From Pseudarthrobacter oxydans (lineage in GTDB: Bacteria; Actinomycetota; Actinomycetes; Actinomycetales; Micrococcaceae): DNA of 64,000 bases. The notes beneath the pieces are model-generated. The model worked only from the letters and a program-made list of their open reading frames with translations. It had not been told where the DNA came from and searched no databases. The stretch lies in contig NZ_JABTYH010000013.1 in the NCBI RefSeq assembly GCF_013314975.1, forward strand, positions 56,755 through 120,754. The letters are read 5' to 3'. A program made the translations under genes and the position numbers. Shown one piece after another: positions 56,991 through 64,000 of the stretch (its first letter is position 1; the number at the start of each line of letters is the position of its first letter).

Positions 56991-57056
56991 GTATCCAGCT
57001 TTCCAAATTACTGTGTGATCCAGCGGTGTTTGTCCGCACCAAGCTCACGGGGTCAG

Positions 57057-57075
57057 GTTGTAGGAAGTCTACAAC
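57057..57075. promoter_or_regulatory. Candidate FasR operator upstream of fabD
   Basis: A perfect inverted repeat, GTTGTAG-5-CTACAAC, 67-85 bp upstream of the fabD GTG and four bases past the end of the regulator gene. A degenerate copy lies in front of the regulator itself (58359-58377). The location suits an activator of fabD-fabH-acpP-fabF. Confidence 0.6.
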
Positions 57076-57078
57076 GCG

Positions 57079-58323
57079 TCAGGGCTGATTCCGGGACGGC
57101 TGGCGTTCGGCCGCAGCTTTCGGTGGCGCCGAAAGACGCCCCACGACGAGTGCGGCCTGCAGCACGAAAGCCTCCCTCGGCAGGAGTGGATCCCACCCCG
57201 TGACGTCGCAGACGCGCTTCAAACGGTACCGCACGGTGTTCGCGTGAACGAAGAGTTCCCGCGCTGTCGCCTCCAGTGAATGCCCCAGCTCCAGGTAGGT
57301 GCCGAGGGTTTCGACGAGCCCGTTGGATGCCGCCAGGAGGGGGCGGTAGATGTTCTTGACCAGGGACCGGCGGGCGGCGTCGTCCCCGGAGATGACCCGT
57401 TCAGGCAGCAAATCGTCGGCAGCCACGGGCCGGGGGGCGGAGGGCCACGCCCTGGCCGCGGTCAGGCCGGCAAATGCCGATTGGGCGGAACCGCTGGCCT
57501 CCAGCAGTGAACCGGCCTCGGGGCCGTACACCACAGGGCCGGGAGCAAACATCTCGCTGAGCTTCACATATGCGGTTTCCCTGTCCTGCACGCCGCCCAG
57601 GATGAGGATGAGCCGGTCGCCCTGGATGCCCACCAGCGCATCCTCCGCGTACCGGCCGGCCATGCGGCGCAGTTCGCTGACGTAGCTGGCACTGGGCTCC
57701 GAGGGGGAGTTGCCCACCATGACCGTGAAGCGCTCCTGGGCCTTCCAGCCAAGCGCCGCGATCCTGGAACGCAAAGCGTCCGTGTTCTCGCCGCGCAGGA
57801 TGGCGTCCACAATCAGGGCCTCAAGCCGGGTATCCCAGGACCCCCGGGATTCCGCGGCACGCGCGTAGACGTCGGCCGCAGCAAAGGCAACCTCCCGCGA
57901 GTAGCGCAGCACGGCTTCACGGAGGGACGGCTGGTCGGCCTCCGGTGCAATGACCGGTACCTGGTCCTCCACCACCTCCACCACGATCCGGATCAGCTGC
58001 AGGGCTTTCTGCAGGCTGATGGAGCGGGTCAGTTCGGTGGGTGCTGTTCCAAAGACGTCCGTCAGGATCCATGACGGAGAGCTGGGCCGCTCGTACCATG
58101 TGACAAAAGCCGCTATGCCGTTCTGTGCCACCATGCCCAGCGCCGAGCGCTCGTCCGAGCTGAGGCGGCTGTACCAGGGCAGCGACTTTTCCAGCTCGCG
58201 CATGGTGGTGGTGGACAGCTGGCCCACGTTTGCCCGCAGTTTCTTAAGGGTCTCCGACTTCTCCGGAGTAACCCCCGGAGTGGACGGTTTGCGCTTGGCG
58301 GACGGGGTGGCAGGTGCTGGCAT
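57079..58323 (-). CDS. fasR: PucR-type transcriptional regulator, FasR-like
   Basis: A 414-residue regulator. The C-terminal HTH of the PucR family reads LELGHSLEATARELFVHANT with VRYRLKRV directly after (about residues 350-385). The preceding 300 residues form a sensor region. Its place directly upstream of fabD, with aceE next to it, matches FasR of Streptomyces and Rv2242 of M. tuberculosis. FasR activates the fab genes in Streptomyces, so the same role is likely. The ATG at 58323 begins MPAPATPSAKRKPSTPG. A degenerate copy of the fabD palindrome in its leader suggests autoregulation. Confidence 0.85.
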   Translation of the reverse strand: MPAPATPSAKRKPSTPGVTPEKSETLKKLRANVGQLSTTTMRELEKSLPWYSRLSSDERSALGMVAQNGIAAFVTWYERPSSPSWILTDVFGTAPTELTRSISLQKALQLIRIVVEVVEDQVPVIAPEADQPSLREAVLRYSREVAFAAADVYARAAESRGSWDTRLEALIVDAILRGENTDALRSRIAALGWKAQERFTVMVGNSPSEPSASYVSELRRMAGRYAEDALVGIQGDRLILILGGVQDRETAYVKLSEMFAPGPVVYGPEAGSLLEASGSAQSAFAGLTAARAWPSAPRPVAADDLLPERVISGDDAARRSLVKNIYRPLLAASNGLVETLGTYLELGHSLEATARELFVHANTVRYRLKRVCDVTGWDPLLPREAFVLQAALVVGRLSAPPKAAAERQPSRNQP

Positions 58324-58358
58324 TCTTTGAGCATACGGGCAGCGTCCCGCAACCTCCA

Positions 58359-58377
58359 TTTGTGCAAAGGCTACAAT
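58359..58377. promoter_or_regulatory. Degenerate copy of the fabD palindrome upstream of fasR
   Basis: TTTGTGC-5-CTACAAT has the same 7-5-7 layout as 57057-57075 and keeps six of seven bases in one arm and four in the other. It is 36 bp from the regulator ATG, so autoregulation is plausible. Confidence 0.45.
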
Positions 58378-58418
58378 CCACATTGCCCTGCGTCACATGG
58401 CCCCTGGGCCTTAACGGA

Positions 58419-58456
58419 CGACGGCGGCCCCCGCCTTGTGGAGGGGGCCGCCGTCG
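58419..58456 (-). terminator. Terminator after aceE
   Basis: A perfect 13-bp stem (CGACGGCGGCCCC at 58419-58431 with GGGGCCGCCGTCG at 58444-58456) and a 12-base loop, 22 bp past the aceE stop. The T tract is poor. Confidence 0.65.
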
Positions 58457-58477
58457 CGTCTTTACTTAGGAGACAGG

Positions 58478-61219
58478 CTAGGCTTCGCCGCCGGCGTTGC
58501 CCGTGGTGCCCGCATTGACGTTGTGAAGCCTGTACTTCTCAATCGCCTTGATCGGGGCCTGCGCATCCACCTCGCCGCGGCGGGCGAGCATCTCCAGTGA
58601 ACGCACCACGATGGAGTGGGTGTCGTTCTTGAAGAAGCGGCGTGCTGCGGCGCGGGTGTCGGAGAAGCCGAAGCCGTCGGCACCGAGGGTGGCGAATTCG
58701 TTGGGGACGAATTGCCGGATCTGGTCGGGGACGGCCTTCATGTAGTCGGACACGGCGACGACGGGTCCGGTGGCCCCTTCGAGCTGCTGGGTGACGAAGG
58801 GGACGCGGGCGGGTTCGCCGGGGTTGAGGAAGGCTTCCTCCTCGGCGGCGAGTCCGTCGCGGCGCAGTTCGTTCCAGGAGGTCACGGACCAGACGTCGGC
58901 GGAGACTGACCAGTCTTCGGCGAGGATCCGCTGGGCTTCGAGGGCCCAGGGGACGGAGACGCCGGAGGCGAGGATCTGGGTCCGGGGACCGTCGATCTTT
59001 GCCGGGGCGAGCAGGTAGATGCCCTTGATCACGCCCTCGACGTCCAGTTCCTCGGGTTCGGCGGGCTGGGTGATCGGCTCGTTGTACACCGTGAGGTAGT
59101 ACATCAGGTTCCGGTCTTCCGAGTCCGGCCCGTACATGCGTTCGAGGCCGTCGCGGATGATGTGGCCCATTTCGTAGCCGTAGGCGGGGTCGTAGGTGAC
59201 CACGGCGGGGTTGGTGGAGGCGAGCAGGGGGGAGTGGCCGTCGGCGTGCTGGAGTCCTTCGCCGGTGAGGGTGGTCCGTCCTGCGGTGGCGCCGATGATG
59301 AAGCCGCGGGTCATTTGGTCTGCTGCGGCCCAGAAGGCGTCGCCGGTGCGCTGGAAGCCGAACATGGAGTAGAACACGTAGACCGGGACCAGGGGCACGC
59401 CGTGGGTGGCGTAGGCGGTGCCGGCGGCGGTGAAGGCTGCCACGGCGCCGGCTTCGTTGATGCCGGGGTGGATCAGCTGGCCCTGGGCGGATTCCTTGTA
59501 CGCCAGGACCAGGTCGCGGTCCACGGAGAGGTAGTTCTGGCCCTTGGGGTTGTAGATCTTCGCGGTGGGGAAGAACGCGTCCATGCCGAACGTGCGTGCC
59601 TCGTCCGGGATGATCGGGGCGATGTGCTTGCCGAAGTTCTTGTCCCGCATCAGGTCCTTGAGCAGGCGCACGAAGGCCATGGTGGTGGCGGCCTGCTGTT
59701 TGCCCGAGCCGCGTTTGGCGACTTCGTAGGACTTGGCCTCGGGCAGGGTGATCTCGGCGTGCTTGGACCGGCGTTCGGGAACGGACCCGCCCAGGGCCGC
59801 GCGGCGCTCCATCATGTACTTGATTTCCGGGGCGTCCGTGCCGGGGTGGTAGTACGGCGGCTGGTACAGGTCTTTTTCGAGCTGTTCGTCCGTGACGGGG
59901 ATCCGCAGGTGGTCGCGGAACTTCTTCAGGTCATCCAGGGTGAGTTTCTTCATCTGGTGGGTCGCGTTGCGGCCCTCGAAGTGCGGTCCGAGGCCGTAGC
60001 CTTTGACGGTTTTGGCGAGGATGACGGTGGGTTTGCCCTTGAATTCGGTGGCGGCCTTGTACGCGGCGTAGACCTTGCGGTAGTCGTGGCCGCCGCGTTT
60101 GAGGTTCCAGATCTGGTCATCGGTGAGGTCCGCGACGAGGTCTTTGGTGGCCGGGTCCTTGCCGAAGAAGTGTTCGCGGACGAACCCGCCGGATTCTGCC
60201 TTGTAGGTCTGGTAGTCGCCGTCGGGGGTTTCGTTCATGATCTTCACCAGGGACCCGTCGGTGTCCTTGGTGAGCAGGTCATCCCATTCCCGGCCCCAGA
60301 CGACCTTGATGACGTTCCAGCCCGCGCCTCGGAAGAACGCTTCGAGTTCCTGCATGATCTTGCCGTTGCCGCGCACGGGCCCGTCCAGGCGCTGGAGGTT
60401 GCAGTTGATCACGAAGTTCAGGTTGTCCAGGTTCTCGTTCGCGGCGAGCTGGAGCAGGCCGCGGGACTCGGGCTCGTCCATTTCACCGTCGCCCAGGAAC
60501 GCCCAGACCTGCTGGTCGGAGGTGTCTTTCAGTCCGCGGTTGTGCAGGTACCGGTTGGACTGGGCCTGGTAGATCGCGTTCATCGGCCCGATGCCCATGG
60601 ACACGGTGGGGAACTCCCAGAACTCGGGCATCAGGCGCGGGTGCGGGTAGGAGGACAGGGCGTGGCCTTCCTTGGACTTTTCCTGCCGGAACCCGTCCAG
60701 GTCCTCCTCCGAGAGCCGGCCTTCCATGAACGCCCGGGCGTACATGCCGGGGGAGGCGTGGCCCTGGAAGAAGACCTGGTCGCCGCCGCCGGGGTGGTCC
60801 TTGCCGCGGAAGAAGTGGTTGAAGCCGACCTCGTACAGGGTCGCGGCCCCGGCATAGGTGGAGATATGCCCGCCCACGCCGATGTTCGCCCGCTGCGCCC
60901 GGTGCACCATCACCGCGGCGTTCCACCGCATGTACGCCCGGTACCGGCGCTCGTATTCCTCGTTGCCCGGGAACGGTGCTTCCTGGTCCACCGGGATCGT
61001 GTTCACGTAATCGGTGGTGGTCACCATCGGCACCCCGACGCTCTGCGCGCCGGCACGCTGCAGCAGGCTCCGCATGATGAATTGGGCACGCTCCGTGCCC
61101 TGTTCCCTGATCAACGAATCCAGGGACTCAACCCACTCGGCAGTCTCTTCCGGATCACGATCAGGCAGCTGGTTAGTCAACCCGCTGAGGATATGGGAGG
61201 TATCTTCTCCTGCAGCCAC
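58478..61219 (-). CDS. aceE: Pyruvate dehydrogenase E1 component (homodimeric)
   Basis: AceE, 913 residues, decarboxylates pyruvate with thiamine diphosphate in the pyruvate dehydrogenase complex. The ThDP-binding motif runs from [14 protein letters not shown] to [33 protein letters not shown] is a family signature. The GTG at 61219 is preferred over the TTG at 61225 because AGAGAGG then stands six bases upstream. The E2 and E3 genes are not in this window. Together with the fab genes it supplies acetyl-CoA for fatty acids, and the gene order resembles aceE-Rv2242-fabD in mycobacteria. Confidence 0.95.
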   Translation of the reverse strand: MAAGEDTSHILSGLTNQLPDRDPEETAEWVESLDSLIREQGTERAQFIMRSLLQRAGAQSVGVPMVTTTDYVNTIPVDQEAPFPGNEEYERRYRAYMRWNAAVMVHRAQRANIGVGGHISTYAGAATLYEVGFNHFFRGKDHPGGGDQVFFQGHASPGMYARAFMEGRLSEEDLDGFRQEKSKEGHALSSYPHPRLMPEFWEFPTVSMGIGPMNAIYQAQSNRYLHNRGLKDTSDQQVWAFLGDGEMDEPESRGLLQLAANENLDNLNFVINCNLQRLDGPVRGNGKIMQELEAFFRGAGWNVIKVVWGREWDDLLTKDTDGSLVKIMNETPDGDYQTYKAESGGFVREHFFGKDPATKDLVADLTDDQIWNLKRGGHDYRKVYAAYKAATEFKGKPTVILAKTVKGYGLGPHFEGRNATHQMKKLTLDDLKKFRDHLRIPVTDEQLEKDLYQPPYYHPGTDAPEIKYMMERRAALGGSVPERRSKHAEITLPEAKSYEVAKRGSGKQQAATTMAFVRLLKDLMRDKNFGKHIAPIIPDEARTFGMDAFFPTAKIYNPKGQNYLSVDRDLVLAYKESAQGQLIHPGINEAGAVAAFTAAGTAYATHGVPLVPVYVFYSMFGFQRTGDAFWAAADQMTRGFIIGATAGRTTLTGEGLQHADGHSPLLASTNPAVVTYDPAYGYEMGHIIRDGLERMYGPDSEDRNLMYYLTVYNEPITQPAEPEELDVEGVIKGIYLLAPAKIDGPRTQILASGVSVPWALEAQRILAEDWSVSADVWSVTSWNELRRDGLAAEEEAFLNPGEPARVPFVTQQLEGATGPVVAVSDYMKAVPDQIRQFVPNEFATLGADGFGFSDTRAAARRFFKNDTHSIVVRSLEMLARRGEVDAQAPIKAIEKYRLHNVNAGTTGNAGGEA

Positions 61220-61645
61220 GTCCAACCTCTCTTTGCGCGCATTGATGGCGCACTCAGGCCGGGCAGGGTGACCGCCCGGCGTACATACGCCGTGTGCGAC
61301 GTATCGGTTACAACAGCCCGGTCATGTGTGCCGGGCAGGGTCCTAGCATTCCTACGTCTGCATTGGAGTTACAGGGTTGTTGCCCCGCAGGCATAGTTGT
61401 CACCTGCCACTCTAACTCTGTCCCCAACGCGATGCGTAGCCGCGGGTTGGGCGGCCCGGTTGTATTTCGCCGTCATACTGGTTGTGTGACGAAAAGCCGC
61501 TGCGCTGCGAGTTGGCGGAACCTGGTGTGACGCAGAATATGCCACATCACGGGGGCGGCAGCTTGAAGCTCAGGCACAAAGGGTGTTGGCTGGGAGTAAT
61601 GGAAATCACTATGCGCACCGCGCATAAAAGGCATTGGAGGTACAC
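61220..61645. other. Intergenic region between divergent aceE and DUF3052
   Basis: 426 bp without a credible gene. It holds two inverted repeats with 6-bp arms and 9-base spacers (61259-61279 and 61316-61336) that share CCGGGCAGGGT, repeated 72 bp apart, probably in the aceE leader. TGTGACG occurs twice (61485-61491 and 61527-61533). No convincing -35/-10 pair stands out for either gene. Confidence 0.5.
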
Positions 61646-62065
61646 GTGAGCGAGGCCGACGCCGCCACTTCGGTAAATGTGGCGGAAAAATTGGGTTTCA
61701 AGAATGGGGATCTGATTCAGGAGTTCGGTTACGACGACGACGTCGATTTCGACTTGCGTGACGATATTGAGGACCTGACGGGTTCCGAGCTGCTGGACGA
61801 GGACGACCATGAAGTGGCGGACGCCGTCGTTTTGTGGTGGCGCGACGGCGACGGGGACCTCGTGGACAGCCTCATGGATTCGCTGACCACGCTAAGCGAA
61901 AACGGCGTCGTCTGGGTCCTGACGCCCAAGTCCGGAAGGACCGGATACGTCTCCCCGGCGGATATCCAGGAAGCGGCGCCGACCGCCGGACTGCACGTGA
62001 CGACGTCGGCAGGCGTATCCAAGGACTGGAGCGCAACGCGGCTGGTGAGCAGGAAAAACAAGTGA
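61646..62065 (+). CDS. DUF3052 family protein
   Basis: A 139-residue acidic protein, starting SEADAATSVNVAEKLGFKNG, that matches DUF3052, an actinobacterial family of unknown function. The acidic block FGYDDDVDFDLRDDIEDLTG and the C-terminal LVSRKNK are typical. The GTG at 61646 is five bases past GGAGG (61636-61640). The stop overlaps the peroxiredoxin start (GTGA). The M. tuberculosis homologue Rv2239c also sits beside ahpE near aceE. Confidence 0.88.
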   Translation: MSEADAATSVNVAEKLGFKNGDLIQEFGYDDDVDFDLRDDIEDLTGSELLDEDDHEVADAVVLWWRDGDGDLVDSLMDSLTTLSENGVVWVLTPKSGRTGYVSPADIQEAAPTAGLHVTTSAGVSKDWSATRLVSRKNK

Positions 62066-62556
62066 CGGCAGCGCTTGCCGCTGCCTCCGTTGCCGTCCCC
62101 GCCGTTGGCGCTCCTGCACCCGACTTTGAACTGGTCAACCAGTACGGCGAGCCGGTCAGGTTGTCCGCCTTCCGCGGCCAGAACGTGGTGCTGGTGTTCT
62201 ACCCTTTCGCCTTCTCCGGCATCTGCACCGGCGAGCTCTGCGAAATCAGGGACAACCTGGCCCTGTTCGAAGACGGGAACGCAGTTGTCCTGGCGGTCTC
62301 CGTTGACAGCAAGTTCACCCTGCGGGCTTACGCCGAGCAGGAGGGGTATACCTTCGATTTGCTGGCGGACTTCTGGCCCCACGGTGCCGCAGCAAGCCTC
62401 TACGGTGTCTTCGACCCTGACAGTGGAATGGCGCTGCGGGGCACGTTCATCATCGATGCCGGGGGCACCATCCGCTACACCGTGGTGAACCCGCGCGGAC
62501 AGGCCCGGGACCTCGGCGAATACCGCAAAGCGCTGGCCGGGCTGGATAAGGCCTGA
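62062..62556 (+). CDS. ahpE: AhpE-type peroxiredoxin
   Basis: A 164-residue peroxiredoxin that reduces peroxides. The peroxidatic Cys55 lies in FSGICTGELCEIRD, with a second Cys60 five residues later; the family usually works as 1-Cys enzymes. GAPAPDFELVNQYGEPVRLS is the normal N-terminal strand. The GTG at 62062 overlaps the DUF3052 stop. The pairing DUF3052-ahpE, near aceE, repeats the mycobacterial Rv2238c-Rv2239c order and suggests a shared transcript. Confidence 0.92.
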   Translation: MTAALAAASVAVPAVGAPAPDFELVNQYGEPVRLSAFRGQNVVLVFYPFAFSGICTGELCEIRDNLALFEDGNAVVLAVSVDSKFTLRAYAEQEGYTFDLLADFWPHGAAASLYGVFDPDSGMALRGTFIIDAGGTIRYTVVNPRGQARDLGEYRKALAGLDKA

Positions 62557-62562
62557 CAGGTT

Positions 62563-63483
62563 ATGGCTGAGCAGCGGCATGGTGTGGGCCTCACGGGCTT
62601 TGCCAGCATGCCGCCCGTTCCTCCCGCCCTGCCTTCTTCCGATGAGCTTGAGGTCCTGGTCCGCATCAGGGACCTGCTGGCAGGGCGCCGGTTCGCCCTC
62701 CTAACCGGTGCCGGCCTCAGCACCGACTCGGGCATTCCCGACTATCGTGGGCCGGGATCGCCGCCGCGGACACCAATGACCTATCAGGAGTTCGTGAAGG
62801 CGGCTGCGAACCGCCAGCGTTACTGGGCGAGAAACCATATCGGATGGTCGCACCTCCGCCACGCTGATCCCAACCAGGGCCACCGTGCCGCTGCCGAACT
62901 GGAACGCCGTGGACACCTGACGGGCCTCATCACGCAGAACGTCGACCGGCTCCACCAGGACGCCGGCAGCGTCAATGTAGTGGACCTCCATGGCCGGTAT
63001 GACCAGATAGTTTGCCTGGATTGCCGCCGGACCTACTCCCGCCGCCTGCTGGCAGGAATGCTGGAGGAACTGAACCCCGGCTTCATTGACCGGGCGAAGG
63101 AATCAGGCCTGGTGGAAATGGCGCCGGATGCCGATTCAACTGTTGAGGACCAGGCACTGATCAGCAGCTTCGTTGTTGCTGTGTGTCCCGCCTGCGGAGG
63201 AACGCTGAAACCGGACTTCGTGTACTTCGGGGAGAACGTGCCCAAGGACAGGGTTGAAACGTCCTACCGGATGGTTGACGACGCGGCGGCACTGGTGGTC
63301 GCGGGTTCCTCCCTCACGGTGATGAGCGGCCTCAGGTTTGTCAGGCACGCGGCGAAGGACGGCAAGCCGGTGGTCATCATCAACCGTGGGGCCACGCGCG
63401 GGGACGACAAGGCCACCGTCAAGCTGGAAGCCGGCGTCAGCGAATCGTTGACCTGGCTCGCCGCTGAGCTTCCGCCGGTCTAG
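62563..63483 (+). CDS. NAD-dependent protein deacetylase, sirtuin family
   Basis: A 306-residue Sir2 protein. The NAD-binding motif LLTGAGLSTDSGIPDYRG, the TQNVDRLH block, the catalytic His in VDLHGRYD and the zinc cysteines (CLDC and CPAC) are present. GSSLTVMSGLRF closes the Rossmann fold. Sirtuins deacylate lysines, for instance on acetyl-CoA synthetase; targets here are unknown. It starts six bases after ahpE and probably belongs to the same operon. Confidence 0.92.
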   Translation: MAEQRHGVGLTGFASMPPVPPALPSSDELEVLVRIRDLLAGRRFALLTGAGLSTDSGIPDYRGPGSPPRTPMTYQEFVKAAANRQRYWARNHIGWSHLRHADPNQGHRAAAELERRGHLTGLITQNVDRLHQDAGSVNVVDLHGRYDQIVCLDCRRTYSRRLLAGMLEELNPGFIDRAKESGLVEMAPDADSTVEDQALISSFVVAVCPACGGTLKPDFVYFGENVPKDRVETSYRMVDDAAALVVAGSSLTVMSGLRFVRHAAKDGKPVVIINRGATRGDDKATVKLEAGVSESLTWLAAELPPV

Positions 63484-63594
63484 CCGGGCGGCGGAACGGG
63501 CAGGGCGCGTGTACCGATTCGCAATTTAGGCCTGTCGTCGGGTAGAGTCTATGTTCGTTGGTCAGAGCGCAGCAGCGCCTGGTCCGGCAATAAT

Positions 63595-63667
63595 GGGTCT
63601 TTAGCTCAGCTGGTAGAGCGCCACGTTTACACCGTGGATGTCATCGGTTCGATCCCGGTAGGACCCA
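63595..63667 (+). tRNA. tRNA-Val (anticodon TAC)
   Basis: A 73-nt cloverleaf: acceptor GGGTCTT/AGGACCC (63595-63601 with 63660-63666, one G-T pair), D arm GCTC/GAGC, anticodon stem CCACG/CGTGG with loop TTTACAC, and T arm ATCGG/CCGGT with TTCGATC. Discriminator A at 63667. The CCA is not fully encoded (ACCG), so it must be added after transcription. Confidence 0.95.
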
Positions 63668-63674
63668 CCGCAAA

Positions 63675-63716
63675 CCCCGTAGTTTCCGCCTTCTGGCGGA
63701 AACCGCGGGGTTTTTT
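63675..63716 (+). terminator. Intrinsic terminator after tRNA-Val
   Basis: An imperfect hairpin (CCCCG/CGGGG outer and GTTTCCGCC/GGCGGAAAC inner stem, 63675-63710) followed by six T (63711-63716). A classic Rho-independent terminator. Confidence 0.88.
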
Positions 63717-63813
63717 GTTGCCCCTTTACTGCTGCCCCCTTTTTACTGCACAGTTTGCCCGCCTGGTGTCCCGGCCCGGCGTGAATGTCGGCCCCCTGCC
63801 ATAGCTTGCAGGC

Positions 63814-64000
63814 ATGGAACACGTGATTCTGAGGACAGGCACCGACGGCAGGCCGACGGCGGTGCTCAGCAGTGGCAGGGAATGGGCCGTGGGTGCCGAA
63901 CCGGTGAGGTGGTTCGAACGGGTCAACTGGTGGGAGACGCGCCGCCGGATGCCCACGGGGCTCAGCAGGGTGGACGTCGAGGTCCTCCAGCTCCAGGTCC
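63814..64000 (+). CDS. N-terminal part of an unknown protein, cut by the window edge
   Basis: An ATG at 63814 opens a frame to the window end, with 62 visible residues beginning MEHVILRTGTDGRPTAVLSS. It is rich in Trp and Arg (VRWFERVNWWETRRRMPTG), which recalls small actinobacterial DUF6504-type proteins, but I cannot confirm that. No Shine-Dalgarno is evident. Codon use looks coding (G/C at third positions). Confidence 0.5.
   Translation, partial: MEHVILRTGTDGRPTAVLSSGREWAVGAEPVRWFERVNWWETRRRMPTGLSRVDVEVLQLQV

Noticed and set aside
61259..61336. Two hairpins in the aceE leader region as a possible riboswitch
   Set aside because: Six-base arms only, no known aptamer sequence; the similarity of the two is a short shared CCGGGCAGGGT.
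59162..61396. A 744-codon open frame on the plus strand opposite aceE
   Set aside because: It is antisense to a clear pyruvate dehydrogenase gene. Long antisense frames are common in high-GC DNA, and its composition (Gly, Val, His, Asp rich) has no domain.
63595..63667. tRNA-Val as an integration site
   Set aside because: I found no direct repeat of the tRNA 3' end or integrase in the visible flank, though only 330 bp downstream are available.

Overview
The window is 64 kb of high-GC chromosome (roughly two-thirds G+C) whose gene content and order point to an actinobacterium of the Micrococcales, most probably Arthrobacter or Pseudarthrobacter. The evidence is a set of actinobacterial marker families (DUF3515, DUF2469, DUF3145, DUF3052), the conserved runs recG-rsmD-coaD-yceD-rpmF-rnc-mutM...smc-ftsY-amtB-glnK...ffh...rpsP-khpA-rimM-trmD-rplS-lepB-rnhB, many GTG and TTG starts, and a PucR-type regulator next to fabD-fabH-acpP-fabF and aceE. 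I saw no insertion sequence, prophage, CRISPR array, rRNA operon or replication origin. This is mainly core genome with a few small accessory insertions.

Layout. 1-2.3 kb: end of one gene and all of a second gene of a likely GTPase pair, then a convergent DUF1697 gene. 2.4-5.3 kb: an IclR-type regulator divergent from leuC-leuD, with overlapping palindromes in the shared promoter. 5.4-9.7 kb: murA-plsC-gpsA-ddl, a tightly packed envelope run. 9.8-20.6 kb: a DUF3515 lipoprotein gene (minus strand), then thiL, a DAK2-domain gene, recG, rsmD, coaD, yceD, rpmF, rnc and mutM, broken only by a minus-strand aminotransferase/spermidine-synthase-like pair. 20.6-25.4 kb: a minus-strand oleA-oleBC-oleD operon for long-chain olefin synthesis, lying between mutM and smc. 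25.6-36.9 kb: smc, ftsY, an MFS transporter, amtB-glnK, a glucose-6-phosphate dehydrogenase paralogue and ffh.

37-42.4 kb: accessory metabolism: an alpha/beta hydrolase fold protein lacking its nucleophile serine, thiC under a TPP riboswitch, an amidohydrolase, a double-VOC protein behind a palindromic operator, and an unknown protein. 42.6-48.1 kb: rpsP, khpA, rimM, trmD, rplS, two tandem signal peptidase I genes, rnhB and DUF2469. 48.2-53.1 kb: yraN, comM, dprA, xerC and DUF3145. 53.2-61.2 kb (minus strand): the type II fatty acid synthase genes fabD-fabH-acpP-fabF, their PucR/FasR-type regulator, and aceE. 61.6-64 kb: DUF3052, an AhpE-type peroxiredoxin, a sirtuin, tRNA-Val and the start of an unknown gene.

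The parts connect around lipid and envelope supply: aceE makes acetyl-CoA, the fab operon makes acyl-ACP, plsC and gpsA feed phospholipid synthesis, murA and ddl feed peptidoglycan, and OleA would condense acyl-CoAs into olefin precursors. The most useful new observations are regulatory. A 7-5-7 palindrome lies in front of fabD and a degenerate copy lies in front of the fasR-like gene. The IclR-type gene looks leaderless with its operator in its own promoter. A terminator-shaped hairpin lies inside the first codons of lepB1, and mutually exclusive hairpins lie in the DUF3145 leader.
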